From Actinobacillus sp. GY-402 (GTDB lineage: Bacteria > Pseudomonadota > Gammaproteobacteria > Enterobacterales > Pasteurellaceae): a stretch of DNA of 64,000 nucleotides. The notes beneath the pieces are model-generated. The model saw only the letters and a program-made list of their open reading frames with translations. It was not told where the DNA came from and did no database searches. Below are positions 35,770 to 45,134 of this stretch, in pieces. Position numbers and translations under genes: made by a program. How positions within the stretch are numbered: position 1 is the first letter of the stretch; every line of letters starts with the position of its first letter. The stretch spans positions 744,001 to 808,000 of the forward strand of contig NZ_CP062137.1 in assembly GCF_014843355.1 (NCBI RefSeq). Reading direction: 5' to 3'.

Positions 35770-36432
35770 ATGAAGTTCTGGCGTTATTTTTTATTGCTGT
35801 TATTGATTCCAACCGCCTTTGCCAAAAATGCGGCGGAGTCTTCTCGTCTTGAAAATCCGCGCTTTAAGGACGGAAAAGATTATTTTTCCTACAGTTCGCC
35901 GGTTAAAATTGATGAAAAAACGGACAATAAAATTTTAGTGCAGTCTTTTTTTGATTACGATTGCCGAAATTGTTCCGACGTTCAGGATGTATTGGAACTT
36001 TACGCCCAACTTAATTCGAACAGCGTCATGGTAAAAAATTACCCGGTTGCGTTACCGAAAGCGCAGTTTTCGGCGCGTACCTTTTATAGCCTTCAGGCGG
36101 TTGGTCGGGAAGATGTGGCGGACAGTCTGTTGCTGGAGACTTCCGATAAGCAAATGTACAATAAATTATCAAAAATGGATAATTTATTGAAATGGCTGGA
36201 AAAAAAAGGTGTGGACGGGCGAACGTTCAAAGAAATGTATAATTCGCCGGAAATTGCCGCCGCCCTGAACGATATGGTGGAAATGACGGAAAAATACGGC
36301 GTGTTCACCTATCCTTTTGTGGTGATTCAAGGGAAATATGCCTTAACGAACAGTACTTTATATAATGACGATTACACCTTTGCGGTGATGGATTATTTAA
36401 TCAAAGAATTAACGAGAGAAAAAGCGGAATGA
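35770..36432 (+). CDS. Periplasmic DsbA-family oxidoreductase
   Basis: A 220-residue exported protein: signal peptide [18 protein letters not shown], then a thioredoxin fold with active site CRNC in [11 protein letters not shown] at about 65-68 and cis-Pro region FTYPFVV. It resembles DsbA-type thiol oxidases rather than DsbC. It begins 3 bases after recJ and overlaps mtnN by four bases, so it is co-expressed with housekeeping genes. With dsbC it forms a disulphide-handling pair on both sides of recJ; which substrates it serves is unknown. Confidence 0.85.
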   Translation: MKFWRYFLLLLLIPTAFAKNAAESSRLENPRFKDGKDYFSYSSPVKIDEKTDNKILVQSFFDYDCRNCSDVQDVLELYAQLNSNSVMVKNYPVALPKAQFSARTFYSLQAVGREDVADSLLLETSDKQMYNKLSKMDNLLKWLEKKGVDGRTFKEMYNSPEIAAALNDMVEMTEKYGVFTYPFVVIQGKYALTNSTLYNDDYTFAVMDYLIKELTREKAE

Positions 36433-37121
36433 AAATAGGGATTGTCGGTGCCATGGCACAGGAAGTGGAAATTTTAGCCGGTTTAATGACCGATAGAACC
36501 GCAACTAAAGTGGGAAGTGCGGTCATTTTTGAAGGCAAAATTGAGGGAAAATCCGTGGCATTGTTACAGTCCGGAATCGGCAAAGTTGCGGCTGCAATCG
36601 GTACGACCGCATTGTTACAGGGTTTCCGCCCCGATGTGATTATCAATACCGGTTCTGCCGGCGGCGTGGCTCAGGGATTGAAAGTAGGCGATATTGTGAT
36701 TTCCACGGAAACCGCTTACCACGACGCGGATGTGACGGCGTTCGGTTATGCCAAAGGGCAGTTGCCTGCTTGTCCCGCCACCTTCAAATCGAACGAAAAA
36801 TTGACCGCACTTGCCGAAAAAATCGCGCAAAAACAAGGGCATAATGTGAAAAAAGGGTTAATTTGTTCCGGCGATAGCTTTATTGCCGGCGGTGAACGCT
36901 TAGCGCAGATTAAAGCGGATTTTCCGCAAGTGACGGCAGTAGAAATGGAAGCGGCGGCGATCGCCCATGTTTGCCATGTTTTCGGCGTGCCTTTTGTGGT
37001 GGTTCGGGCCATTTCCGATGCGGGTGACGGCGAAGCCGGCATGTCCTTTGAAGAATTTTTGCCCGTTGCCGCCAAACAGTCTTCCGACATGGTTTTGGGG
37101 ATGTTGGCGGAACTGGAATAG
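36429..37121 (+). CDS. mtnN: 5'-methylthioadenosine/S-adenosylhomocysteine nucleosidase
   Basis: A 230-residue phosphorylase-like enzyme that splits MTA and SAH in the methyl and autoinducer-2 cycles. Visible are [12 protein letters not shown] at the start, GSAGG at about 77-81, the substrate loop with [11 protein letters not shown] and [10 protein letters not shown] with the catalytic Asp. The ATG overlaps the previous stop (ATGA). Cytosolic. Confidence 0.96.
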   Translation: MKIGIVGAMAQEVEILAGLMTDRTATKVGSAVIFEGKIEGKSVALLQSGIGKVAAAIGTTALLQGFRPDVIINTGSAGGVAQGLKVGDIVISTETAYHDADVTAFGYAKGQLPACPATFKSNEKLTALAEKIAQKQGHNVKKGLICSGDSFIAGGERLAQIKADFPQVTAVEMEAAAIAHVCHVFGVPFVVVRAISDAGDGEAGMSFEEFLPVAAKQSSDMVLGMLAELE

Positions 37122-37171
37122 CGGCCGGTTTATCAAAACCAAAGCCTGTTGTATTTTAATGATTAAAATAG

Positions 37172-37214
37172 AAAAATCACCGCCTTAGGTTATGTAAGTG
37201 CGGTGATTTTTTGT
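37172..37214. terminator. Bidirectional terminator between mtnN and argF
   Basis: AAAAATCACCGC (37172-37183) and GCGGTGATTTTT (37200-37211) form a 12-bp stem with flanking A and T runs, containing a Hin-type uptake core. Confidence 0.85.
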
Positions 37215-37233
37215 TGAGTTTTTTAGCTGAAGA

Positions 37234-38238
37234 TTAAGCCAGCGAGGCAACCATCACGGCTTTAATGGTGTGCATACGGTTTTCCGCTTGCTCGAAGGCA
37301 ATATTCATCGGGCTTTCGAATACGTTTTCCGTCACTTCGATGCCATTTGCCAGCGCCGGATATTTTGCCGCAATTTCCTGTCCCACTGTAGTTTCGCAAT
37401 TATGGAACGCCGGTAAACAATGCATAAATTTCACGTTAGGATTGCCCGTGCGTTTCATCAATTCCGGCGTCACCTGATACGGCATCAGTAAATCGATACG
37501 TTCGCCCCAGGCTTCAATCGGTTCGCCCATGGACACCCAAATATCGGTGTGCACAAAATCCACGCCGCGTACCGCGCGGTCAATATCTTCCGTCACGGTA
37601 ATGCGCGCGCCGGTTTCTTCGGCAAATTCCCGGCACATCGCAACCAAATTGTCTTCCGGTAACAAAGCTTTCGGTGCGCAAATGCGTACGTCCATGCCTA
37701 ATTTTGCGCCGATTAACAGCAAGGAATTTCCCATATTGTTACGGGCGTCGCCAATGTACACGTAACTGATTTCATTCAGCGGTTTGGTGCTGTGTTCAAG
37801 CATGGTTAACACGTCCGCCAGCATTTGAGTCGGGTGGAATTCGTCGGTCAAACCGTTAAATACCGGCACGCCGGAATATTTGGCTAAATCGTTCACAATT
37901 TGCTGGCTGAAGCCGCGATATTCGATGGCGTCGTATAAACGACCCAACACGCGCGCAGTGTCTTTAATGCTTTCTTTATGTCCGATTTGGGAAGAAACGG
38001 GATCGAGATAGGTCACGTTCGCGCCCTGATCATAGGCCGCAACTTCAAAGGAACAGCGGGTGCGGGTTGAGGTTTTTTCGAAGATCAGCGCAATATTTTT
38101 GCCTTTCAGGCGCGGTTGTTCCGTACCGCTGTATTTGGCCTGTTTTAAATCCCGCGCCAAGTCAAGCAGAAACTGAATTTCGCGGGGCGTATGATGAACT
38201 AAGCTTAATAAATGACGGTTTTTTAAATTGAATGGCAT
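37234..38238 (-). CDS. argF: Ornithine carbamoyltransferase
   Basis: A 334-residue enzyme that makes citrulline from ornithine and carbamoyl phosphate. It has the carbamoyl-phosphate site STRTR ([13 protein letters not shown] at about 54-66), the ornithine site HCLPAFHN near 273 and the [12 protein letters not shown] loop. It stands alone, without arcA or arcC, so the biosynthetic (argF) reading is preferred over catabolic arcB; the two cannot be separated by sequence alone. Uptake-signal hairpins flank it. Confidence 0.92.
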   Translation of the reverse strand: MPFNLKNRHLLSLVHHTPREIQFLLDLARDLKQAKYSGTEQPRLKGKNIALIFEKTSTRTRCSFEVAAYDQGANVTYLDPVSSQIGHKESIKDTARVLGRLYDAIEYRGFSQQIVNDLAKYSGVPVFNGLTDEFHPTQMLADVLTMLEHSTKPLNEISYVYIGDARNNMGNSLLLIGAKLGMDVRICAPKALLPEDNLVAMCREFAEETGARITVTEDIDRAVRGVDFVHTDIWVSMGEPIEAWGERIDLLMPYQVTPELMKRTGNPNVKFMHCLPAFHNCETTVGQEIAAKYPALANGIEVTENVFESPMNIAFEQAENRMHTIKAVMVASLA

Positions 38239-38305
38239 TGCGTTTGCTCCTTGTATTGAATATGAACGATATCTTATCGTTTTTGCCGAAGGGATTAAAG
38301 CGAAA

Positions 38306-38369
38306 AGTGCGGTCGAAATTTTAAACGTTTTTTAGCGCAAAAAACTTCTTAAATTTTGACCGCACTTTT
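38306..38369. repeat. Inverted uptake-signal pair between argF and thiE
   Basis: A Hin-type core with GCGGTCGAAATTT on the left and AAATTTTGACCGCACTT on the right can pair at a distance. It probably ends thiMDE transcription. Confidence 0.45.
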
Positions 38370-38381
38370 ATTGAGCGGCAT

Positions 38382-39047
38382 TTATCGTTGTAAAGCGAGC
38401 GCCCGAACGGTACGGGCGATATCCGCAGATTGGCTGATGGCGGAAATCACCGCAACGCCGTCCGCGCCGGAATCTCGCACGTCCGATGCGTTCATTTCAT
38501 TGATACCACCAATGGCAACGCAGGGCTTTGTCACGCCGAGTCGGCGAACCTGGCGAATGCATTCCAAACCGACAATCGGCGCATGATCCGCTTTAGATTG
38601 GGTGGCAAAAATCGGCCCGATACCGAAATAGTCGATATCCGGACGATCTTTATTGGCCACCGCCTGTTCTAACGTATTGATGGATAAGCCGATAATGGGT
38701 TTATAAGCGGCGCGGGCTAAAATGCTTTCCACCGGCGTATCTTTTTGCCCAACATGAATGCCGTCCGCCTGAATGGACAAAGCCAGTTCAATATCGTCGT
38801 TGATAATGAAGGGAACGTTAAATTGTCGACATAATTGCTGACATTGTCGTGCAAGCCGGCGTTTTAACGGCGGATCTTGCGCCAGCGAATTTGTACCTTT
38901 TTCGCGGAACTGAAAGCAAGTGATGCCCGCCTTTAACGCCCGCTGCAGAATATTGAGCAAATTTTCTGCCGGCGAACCGGTTAAATGGCGGCAATCTTGC
39001 GTTCCGGCAATAAAGTAAACGGGCAGCATGGATCTGATGTTATTCAT
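38382..39047 (-). CDS. thiE: Thiamine-phosphate synthase
   Basis: A 221-residue TIM-barrel enzyme joining the thiazole and pyrimidine phosphates to thiamine phosphate. Motifs: FQFREKG near 46, the phosphate strand FIINDDIELALSIQADGIHV near 80-99, GIGPIFATQSK and VAIGGINE. It is the last gene of thiMDE and its start overlaps thiD by eight bases. Confidence 0.95.
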   Translation of the reverse strand: MNNIRSMLPVYFIAGTQDCRHLTGSPAENLLNILQRALKAGITCFQFREKGTNSLAQDPPLKRRLARQCQQLCRQFNVPFIINDDIELALSIQADGIHVGQKDTPVESILARAAYKPIIGLSINTLEQAVANKDRPDIDYFGIGPIFATQSKADHAPIVGLECIRQVRRLGVTKPCVAIGGINEMNASDVRDSGADGVAVISAISQSADIARTVRALALQR

Positions 39048-39843
39048 CTTGATAGCCCCAATGGTTTGTCGGTCCGTGTCCGTGACCGATGTTTAACGAA
39101 TGGCCGATAGCGGCGGAAATGTAGTCTTTCGCTATGCGGACGGCTTGTTCTATGCCTTTGCCTTTTGCCGTTTCCGCAGCGATACAGGCGGAAAATGTAC
39201 AGCCCGTGCCGTGGGTATGTCGGGTATCAATGCGCGGGGATTCCAGCACGAAATGATTTTGCGGCGAAAAAAACCAATCTTTACACCGCACGCTTTGCGA
39301 ATTTTCAAGATGACCGCCTTTAATGATCACCGTTTTCGCGCCCAGTTCGTGTAAAATTTCTGCGGCATCGAAAACGGCCTGTTCGTTTCGGATTTTGATG
39401 CCGGTAATGATTTCCGCTTCAGGAATATTCGGCGTGATGACATGCGCTTTGGGAATCAACCGTTTTTTTAAAGTCGTTACGGCGTTTCGTTGTAACAACG
39501 GCGAACCGTCTTTGGCAACCATAACGGGATCCAAAATGATATTCGGCAACGAATATTGTTCTAAGCCTTCCGCTACACAGTCGATGATCTCGGCATTGCC
39601 CAGCATACCTATTTTCACTGCGGAAAGGGTGAAATCTTCCGCCACTGCTTTTAGCTGAGCCTGAATGATCGCCCGCGGAACGGGATGAATCGCGAAAACG
39701 CCCAAGGTGTTTTGTGCGGTAACGGCGGTAATGACGGAAGTACCGAATACGCCGCGCATTTGGAAAGTTTTGAGATCCGCCTGAATACCGGCGCCGCCGC
39801 CACTGTCGGAACCGGCAATAGTCAGAACTTGCGGTATGGTCAT
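39040..39843 (-). CDS. thiD: HMP/HMP-phosphate kinase
   Basis: A 267-residue ribokinase-like enzyme that phosphorylates hydroxymethylpyrimidine twice. Motifs: [18 protein letters not shown] at the start, [10 protein letters not shown] in the middle and the catalytic [12 protein letters not shown] near the end. The start at 39843 is chosen because GGAGC precedes it and it opens with [13 protein letters not shown]; an upstream in-frame ATG inside thiM is rejected. Confidence 0.95.
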   Translation of the reverse strand: MTIPQVLTIAGSDSGGGAGIQADLKTFQMRGVFGTSVITAVTAQNTLGVFAIHPVPRAIIQAQLKAVAEDFTLSAVKIGMLGNAEIIDCVAEGLEQYSLPNIILDPVMVAKDGSPLLQRNAVTTLKKRLIPKAHVITPNIPEAEIITGIKIRNEQAVFDAAEILHELGAKTVIIKGGHLENSQSVRCKDWFFSPQNHFVLESPRIDTRHTHGTGCTFSACIAAETAKGKGIEQAVRIAKDYISAAIGHSLNIGHGHGPTNHWGYQDE

Positions 39844-39853
39844 ATTTTGCTCC

Positions 39854-40657
39854 TTATATTTCACTGATTCGCGCTTTATCGGCAAGTTGGAGCATATCAA
39901 TTGTCCCTAACCGATCGATGAAATTTACTGCAAAAGTGCCGGTTTCACGGCTCAGATCCTGAGCGGCAAGTTCACCGGCGACGGCGTACACCGCGCAGGC
40001 TTCAATGCAGGCGGCAAAATAATCGGCGGGTTGCGCAACGCCTAAAAATGCACCGATTACGGCGCCCAACAAGCATCCCGACCCTGTCACTTTCCGAAAT
40101 AACGTCGTACCGTTTTGAATTTGGCGAACATTTCTCCCGTCACTAATAAAATCAATTTCACCGCTTAAAGCGGTAACACATCGATATTTTTGTGCAACGG
40201 TTTTCGCAAGACGACTTAAATCGGCAGCATCGCCGCCGGTTACGGCATCGACGCCTTTTCCTTGCCAGTTTATTCCGGCCAGAAAAGCGATTTCCGCCGC
40301 ATTCCCGCGGATTACGGCAAAATTAATTTCGGCCAGCAGTTGTTTGATGATTTTTTGCCGAAAGGCGGTGGCTCCGACGCCTACGGGATCTAATACGACG
40401 GGCACACCCGCTTTGTTTGCGGCCTTGCCTGCAATCAGCATGGCTTTGACATCGGCTTCGTTGATTGTGCCGATATTAATCAATAGCGCTTGAGCGAAAT
40501 TCTGAATTTCAGTAATTTCTTCCGGCGTAACGGACATAAAAGGCGAAGCGCCCAATGCCAGCAAACCGTTGGCGGAAAAATTGGTGACTACAAGATTGGT
40601 CATGCAGTGAACAAGCGGTGTTTGGCTGCGAACAAGAGGTAAATAATGGGATTGCAT
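39854..40657 (-). CDS. thiM: Hydroxyethylthiazole kinase
   Basis: A 267-residue kinase for salvage of the thiazole half of thiamine. Motifs: PLVHCMTNLVVTNFSANGLLA near 18 and the catalytic GSGCLLGAVIGAF. The start at 40657 follows an AAGGAAA site. First gene of the thiMDE salvage operon, behind a TPP riboswitch. One Apl-type uptake word (40611-40619) lies in the gene, the only one seen outside the first 11 kb. Confidence 0.95.
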   Translation of the reverse strand: MQSHYLPLVRSQTPLVHCMTNLVVTNFSANGLLALGASPFMSVTPEEITEIQNFAQALLINIGTINEADVKAMLIAGKAANKAGVPVVLDPVGVGATAFRQKIIKQLLAEINFAVIRGNAAEIAFLAGINWQGKGVDAVTGGDAADLSRLAKTVAQKYRCVTALSGEIDFISDGRNVRQIQNGTTLFRKVTGSGCLLGAVIGAFLGVAQPADYFAACIEACAVYAVAGELAAQDLSRETGTFAVNFIDRLGTIDMLQLADKARISEI

Positions 40658-40770
40658 AGCGTTTCCTTTTGTATTCAAAATGAAATTGACCGGCAATCTG
40701 GGGGAAAGGAAAAATTGATTTAATGGAAGGCGGCAGGCGATTCTGCCGGAAATCCGACCTTAGAAGGTTG

Positions 40771-40852
40771 CAATTAGTTTCCTACGCCAGTATTAGCTGT
40801 GTCAGGTTCACGGGTATTATCTCAGCCGCAAAATGCAGCACCCCGACTAATG
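40771..40852 (-). promoter_or_regulatory. TPP riboswitch of thiMDE
   Basis: On the minus strand the conserved THI-box parts appear in order: GGGGTGC, GCTGAGATAATACCC, GAACCTGA and GGCGTAGGAAACTAAT, with the closing helix ATTAGT/ACTAAT. It lowers thiMDE expression when thiamine pyrophosphate is present. The 294-base gap holds, beyond it, an imperfect GC hairpin near 40726-40765 that may be the expression platform. Confidence 0.95.
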
Positions 40853-40951
40853 GCGCTCAGTTTAATCCGATTTGAGCGAAAAGGCAAAACGACTTGTAAA
40901 AATTGTGAGACGGCTCACAAAAACAATGAAAAATTTGACCGCACTTTTACG

Positions 40952-41719
40952 TTACTCATCGCTTATCAAATCAATTTCCTGCTTTAAGCCGTAAGGCATA
41001 TGGCGCGGGCCTCGCACTGCGGAAACGCCGAATTCCGCCATTTTGGCGCGGGGAATCAATGTTTTGTCGTATTCTTTTAAGCAGCGAATTTTCATCACCC
41101 GTTTTATTTGCAAATGATCATGCCGTCGGCGATACGGAATGTTTACCTCCAACACCAAACATTTGTAACGGATTGCCGCCGTCGGCGCGGTGACATAAAT
41201 ATACACAATGTCGTCCGGCGCCACATTATTGCTTTGTTTCCAAAGAATTTCGCCGCCTTCGCGCAGATCTTTTTCCACATCATAATATTTCGGGTTGGCG
41301 GGCACGATCCATTCCGTATAACGGGCGATACCGAGCCGTTTTTTGGTTTGCCGGGTGGCGGTTAAATCGAAGCTGGCGTTTAGTAAAAAGAAAATTGTGT
41401 CATTATCCACCGAACCGTCGAGGCGGACGGTCAGCCAATGGGATTTATTCATGTGATAGGCGGGCAGAAAGCCGTCCTGGGCGAGGAATGTGCTGAGAAT
41501 TTCCGGCGAGCATTTTACGTTCATGACATCGATGGCCTCCGTTCCCGCCAGTCCCAGTTTGGCTTTCGGCACGTTCATGACAATGGCGTACCATTTGCGA
41601 TTATCCTGATGGCGCAAAACCGCGTAATCGGGATAGGTTTTCCATAAATATTCCGGCTGCGAACCGTATTGTGTCAGCACATAGTCGAATATTTGCCGTG
41701 TTAGACTTTTGTTTGCCAT
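40952..41719 (-). CDS. MmcQ/YjbR-type protein with C-terminal EVE/PUA-like domain
   Basis: A 255-residue two-part protein. The first half (about 1-120) matches the YjbR fold: KTYPDYAVLRHQDNRKWYAI, MNVKCSPE and AYHMNKSHWLTVRLDG. The second half (about 125-255) reads like an EVE or ASCH-type PUA-like domain, with EWIVPANPKYYDVEK at its start and EILWKQSNNVAPDDIVYIYV next. Single-domain YjbR proteins are about 120 residues. The two folds suggest nucleic-acid binding, possibly of modified bases; this is inference. It stands alone between hairpins. Confidence 0.7.
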   Translation of the reverse strand: MANKSLTRQIFDYVLTQYGSQPEYLWKTYPDYAVLRHQDNRKWYAIVMNVPKAKLGLAGTEAIDVMNVKCSPEILSTFLAQDGFLPAYHMNKSHWLTVRLDGSVDNDTIFFLLNASFDLTATRQTKKRLGIARYTEWIVPANPKYYDVEKDLREGGEILWKQSNNVAPDDIVYIYVTAPTAAIRYKCLVLEVNIPYRRRHDHLQIKRVMKIRCLKEYDKTLIPRAKMAEFGVSAVRGPRHMPYGLKQEIDLISDE

Positions 41720-41768
41720 GTTTGCCTCCGTAACCGATTACGACAATAATATTTTACGCCTAAAAAAC

Positions 41769-41798
41769 AAAAGTGCGGTCAAATTTAACCGCACTTTT
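41769..41798. terminator. Inverted uptake-signal terminator of nagK
   Basis: AAAAGTGCGGT (41769-41779) and ACCGCACTTTT (41788-41798) form a perfect 11-bp pair of Hin-type signals just after nagK on the minus strand. Confidence 0.7.
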
Positions 41799-41810
41799 TG
41801 AGGAAACGTA

Positions 41811-42725
41811 TTATTTTTCCAGAAACAACGCCGCCGCACCGCGTACGCCGCCGGAATCGCCGTATTTGGCTTTTTTAATGGTCGGCACGTTGGCGCTGCG
41901 CATTAAATGGCGCGGCAGCGCTTTCGGCAGCGCTTCGTAGAGATAATCGAAGTTGGATAAACCGCCGCCGAGCACAATTAAATGGGGATCCAACACGGTG
42001 ATAATGTTTCCGATGGAAATTGCCGCCAATTCTACAAAAAGTTCGACAAATTCGACCGCACTTTTATCGCCTGCGTAAAAATTATCGATAATTTCTTTGG
42101 CGGATAAAGCTTCGCCTTGCAGATCGCGATACAGCATTTCGAAGCCGCGGCCGGAAAGATAGGTGTCTAAACAGGCTTTGTTGCCGCAACCGCATTCGTA
42201 AATCGGCGCTTTATCCCAACCGAGCAGTTTCAGCGCGTGATAATTCAACTGAATATGGCCCAATTCGCCCGCCATGCCGATATTGCCCGAGTGAACTTTG
42301 CCGTTGAACACCAAACCGCCGCCGAAACCGGTGCCGAGAATTAATCCTAACACGAAAGGATATTGTTGATTTTCTTCGTCCCAGGCCTCGGACAAGGCGA
42401 AGCAGTTGGCGTCGTTTTCCGCCCGAACTTCGCGTCCCAATCGTTCGGACAGATCTTTTAAAATCGGTTTGTTATCGGCGATACGAATATTGGTGATTTC
42501 CGCGATGCCGGTTTCGCGATTGACGAAACCCGGCAAACCTAAGCCCACGGAACCTTTGCAACCGAATTTGGCATCGGCCTTTTGTACCAGATTCACAATG
42601 GCGGACAACCAGTCTTCATAGCTTTCCTGCGGGGTCGGCACGCGTTCGCTGTATTGTTTTTCCAATTTGTCATTGAATACGGCGAGTTCGATTTTTGTAC
42701 CGCCGATATCAAATCCGTATAACAT
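41811..42725 (-). CDS. nagK: N-acetyl-D-glucosamine kinase
   Basis: A 304-residue ROK-family kinase, same length and pattern as E. coli Nag[15 protein letters not shown] at the start, [16 protein letters not shown] with the catalytic Asp, [13 protein letters not shown] and the zinc-binding [17 protein letters not shown]. It phosphorylates GlcNAc, for instance from cell-wall turnover. A GGAGAG-like site precedes it. Regulation not visible. Confidence 0.92.
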   Translation of the reverse strand: MLYGFDIGGTKIELAVFNDKLEKQYSERVPTPQESYEDWLSAIVNLVQKADAKFGCKGSVGLGLPGFVNRETGIAEITNIRIADNKPILKDLSERLGREVRAENDANCFALSEAWDEENQQYPFVLGLILGTGFGGGLVFNGKVHSGNIGMAGELGHIQLNYHALKLLGWDKAPIYECGCGNKACLDTYLSGRGFEMLYRDLQGEALSAKEIIDNFYAGDKSAVEFVELFVELAAISIGNIITVLDPHLIVLGGGLSNFDYLYEALPKALPRHLMRSANVPTIKKAKYGDSGGVRGAAALFLEK

Positions 42726-42776
42726 ACATCTCTCCTTATATAAAAAACTTTGAAAATTTTAACCGCACTTTCCGTT

Positions 42777-43502
42777 TTATTCTTTGACGAAGATCGCTTT
42801 TTTTCGTAAATACCAGAAAATGCTGCAATTAATTATCCAGGCAATCAAGGTGCTGACCAACAGATCGATAGGATGGTGCATGCCGAGGCGTAAACGGCTG
42901 ACAAGCATTAATAACGCCCACAGAAAGGTTCCCGCCACTAAGAGTTTGGAGGTGGATTTGCATCGACCGTAAATTTCCGTGAAACCGACCGCCAGTAACA
43001 GCCAGGTGACGGCAAAAATAGTATGACCGGAAGGGAAAGAGTAGCCGGTTTCGTTTTCGCGGTGACGGCTTAACCAATCCGGGGTTTCCGGTTTGTCGGC
43101 ATAGAATTGATTCACCAGCACTTCCCGCTGTTGACGCGGGTGATCATAGAAATATTCCGCGGAAACGCCGGATTTTTCCGTAAGTTCGATAATAAACGGA
43201 CGGGGTTCGGCAAAAACGGATTTGGAAACGCTTTTAATGCCTTGGGTGACGCAGGTGGCGAGCGCCATCACAACGACCGCCAGAATCCACTTTTGACGGG
43301 TCGGGAAAATTGGAGCGAAAAGCAACGCAAACACAGCGCAAGTGATGACGGCATAAGGCGAACTGCCGGTTTCCGTCAGCCAATAAAGAAAATGATCAAA
43401 TTGCGTAAGATGAGCGTCTCCGGCCCATTTCCAGGAAAAAATCCATACAAAAATTGGCACAAGACAGAGTAAAAACGTATATAATGACAGGCGTTTTAAC
43501 AT
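42777..43502 (-). CDS. pgpB: PAP2-family phosphatase, PgpB-type
   Basis: A 241-residue inner-membrane phosphatase for phosphatidylglycerophosphate, undecaprenyl pyrophosphate and related lipids. The three PAP2 motifs are KSVFAEPRP, PSGHT and SRLRLGMHHPIDLL, spread between six membrane helices. The start at 43502 follows GGAGC; a longer in-frame start overlaps the ribA promoter region and is rejected. Divergent from ribA, the same neighbour as in Haemophilus influenzae. Confidence 0.9.
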   Translation of the reverse strand: MLKRLSLYTFLLCLVPIFVWIFSWKWAGDAHLTQFDHFLYWLTETGSSPYAVITCAVFALLFAPIFPTRQKWILAVVVMALATCVTQGIKSVSKSVFAEPRPFIIELTEKSGVSAEYFYDHPRQQREVLVNQFYADKPETPDWLSRHRENETGYSFPSGHTIFAVTWLLLAVGFTEIYGRCKSTSKLLVAGTFLWALLMLVSRLRLGMHHPIDLLVSTLIAWIINCSIFWYLRKKAIFVKE

Positions 43503-43585
43503 AAATACAGCTCCTAATGATGACGTCTTAATCAAATTCGGCATTCTATCATTAGTGCGGCAAAATCAGAATAAGGAATTTATTT

Positions 43586-44239
43586 ATGGCAAAAATTCAG
43601 CGTGTGACTGAAGCCACTTTACCCACGGAATTCGGTATTTTTAAAATTGTGGGATTTGAATTTCCCGACACTAAAAAAGAACATGTGGCTTTGGTCATGG
43701 GCGACGTGGAAGACGGACAACCCGTGCTGGCGCGCATTCATTCCGAATGTTTAACCGGCGACGCTTTACACAGTTTGAAATGCGATTGCGGTTTTCAGCT
43801 TGCCAGCGCTTTGCGCCAAATCAGCCAGGAAGGTCGCGGTGTGTTGGTTTATCATCGTGAAGAAGGGCGCGGTATCGGATTAATTAACAAAATCCGCGCT
43901 TATGCCTTGCAGGATCAGGGAATGGATACCATTGAAGCGAATCTGGCGCTCGGTTTTAAAGCGGACGAACGCAATTTTTCCGTGTGTGCCGATATTTTTG
44001 AGCAGTTGGGCGTGAAAGCGGTGCGGTTGCTGACCAATAATCCGGCGAAAATCGAAACCATGAAAGCGGCGGGAATCAATGTGGTGGAAAGAGTGCCGTT
44101 GAACGTAGGCGAAAATCGCTATAACGTGGGTTATCTTGATACCAAAGCCAAGAAAATGGGGCATTACATCGTACATAATAACGAAAAACATTTTTTGGAT
44201 TGCCCGCATTGTCAAGCGGAAATTCCCGCTGATGAGTAG
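43586..44239 (+). CDS. ribA: GTP cyclohydrolase II
   Basis: A 217-residue zinc enzyme at the first step of riboflavin synthesis. Zinc Cys are in [20 protein letters not shown] (three Cys), the GTP-binding EEGRGIG and GFKADERNF follow, and [11 protein letters not shown] near 150 is typical. Stand-alone RibA, not fused to RibB. Followed by an FNR-like box and terminator. Confidence 0.96.
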   Translation: MAKIQRVTEATLPTEFGIFKIVGFEFPDTKKEHVALVMGDVEDGQPVLARIHSECLTGDALHSLKCDCGFQLASALRQISQEGRGVLVYHREEGRGIGLINKIRAYALQDQGMDTIEANLALGFKADERNFSVCADIFEQLGVKAVRLLTNNPAKIETMKAAGINVVERVPLNVGENRYNVGYLDTKAKKMGHYIVHNNEKHFLDCPHCQAEIPADE

Positions 44240-44243
44240 GGAA

Positions 44244-44257
44244 TTGATCTCGGTCAA
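44244..44257 (+). promoter_or_regulatory. FNR-like site upstream of hypB
   Basis: TTGATCTCGGTCAA matches TTGAT-N4-ATCAA at 9 of 10 positions, 85 bases before hypB. A TATAAC -10-like box near 44310 would place it at about -71. Confidence 0.5.
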
Positions 44258-44266
44258 TTCTATCCG

Positions 44267-44298
44267 ACGGGGTTAGTGCTATGCTAACTCCGTTTTTG
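44267..44298 (+). terminator. ribA terminator
   Basis: ACGGGGTTAG (44267-44276) pairs with CTAACTCCGT (44284-44293) and is followed by a T-rich run. Confidence 0.88.
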
Positions 44299-44341
44299 TT
44301 TTTACAATTTTATAACAACGTTCATAACGTGGGAGAGCATT

Positions 44342-45133
44342 ATGTGTACGACCTGTGGTTGTGGTCACCCGGATCAAGTTCGAATAGGCGAATTGCCTCA
44401 TTCGCACGACCATTCGCATGAGCAAAGTGCGGTCAAATTACCGAACTTTTCACATTCACATTTTCATTCGACCGAGCCGGACGAACATCAAAAACGATTG
44501 CTTAAGGTCGAGCAGGACGTGTTGGGAGAAAATAACCGACTGGCGGAGATGAATCGTCAATTATTTGAAAAAAATCATATTCTGACCTTAAATCTGGTTT
44601 CCAGTCCGGGTTCCGGCAAAACCACGCTGTTAACCGCCACTTTAAACGCGTTAAAAAACGACCGCACTTGTTACGTAATTGAAGGCGATCAGCAAACGGA
44701 AAACGATGCCGAACGCATCCGCGAAACCGGTGTGCCGGCAATTCAAGTGAATACGGGAAAAGGTTGTCATTTGGACGCCAAAATGATTGCCGATGCGCTG
44801 GTGAAATTAAAACCGCAGGCGGATTCCGTTCTGTTTATCGAAAACGTGGGCAATTTGGTGTGTCCTTCCGAATTTGATTTGGGCGAAAAAACCAAAGTGG
44901 TGATTTTATCCGTGACGGAAGGCGAAGACAAACCGTTGAAATATCCGCATATGTTTGCGGCGTCCGGTTTGATGATTTTAAGCAAAATCGATCTGTTGCC
45001 ATATCTGAAATTCGACGTGGACAAATGCATCGAAAACGCCAAACGCATTAATCCGAATATCGAAGTGATTCGGCTTTCATCCGTCACCGGCGAAGGCATG
45101 CAGAATTGGCTGAACTGGTTAGGCAGAAATTAA
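44342..45133 (+). CDS. hypB: Hydrogenase nickel-incorporation GTPase HypB
   Basis: A 263-residue GTPase that drives nickel insertion. The N-terminus has the high-affinity nickel motif CTTCGCG ([12 protein letters not shown]) and a short His-rich stretch (SHDHSHE, SHSHFHS). P-loop [11 protein letters not shown] lies at about 83-93 and the switch regions [15 protein letters not shown] and SKIDLLPY follow. The stop is separated by one base from the hypD start, so no hypC lies between, unlike E. coli hypABCDE. Confidence 0.95.
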   Translation: MCTTCGCGHPDQVRIGELPHSHDHSHEQSAVKLPNFSHSHFHSTEPDEHQKRLLKVEQDVLGENNRLAEMNRQLFEKNHILTLNLVSSPGSGKTTLLTATLNALKNDRTCYVIEGDQQTENDAERIRETGVPAIQVNTGKGCHLDAKMIADALVKLKPQADSVLFIENVGNLVCPSEFDLGEKTKVVILSVTEGEDKPLKYPHMFAASGLMILSKIDLLPYLKFDVDKCIENAKRINPNIEVIRLSSVTGEGMQNWLNWLGRN

Positions 45134-45134
45134 C

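Noticed and set aside
38239-38270. Possible ArgR box upstream of argF (TTGAATATGAACG)
   Set aside because: Only one half matches the ArgR consensus and no second box is nearby.
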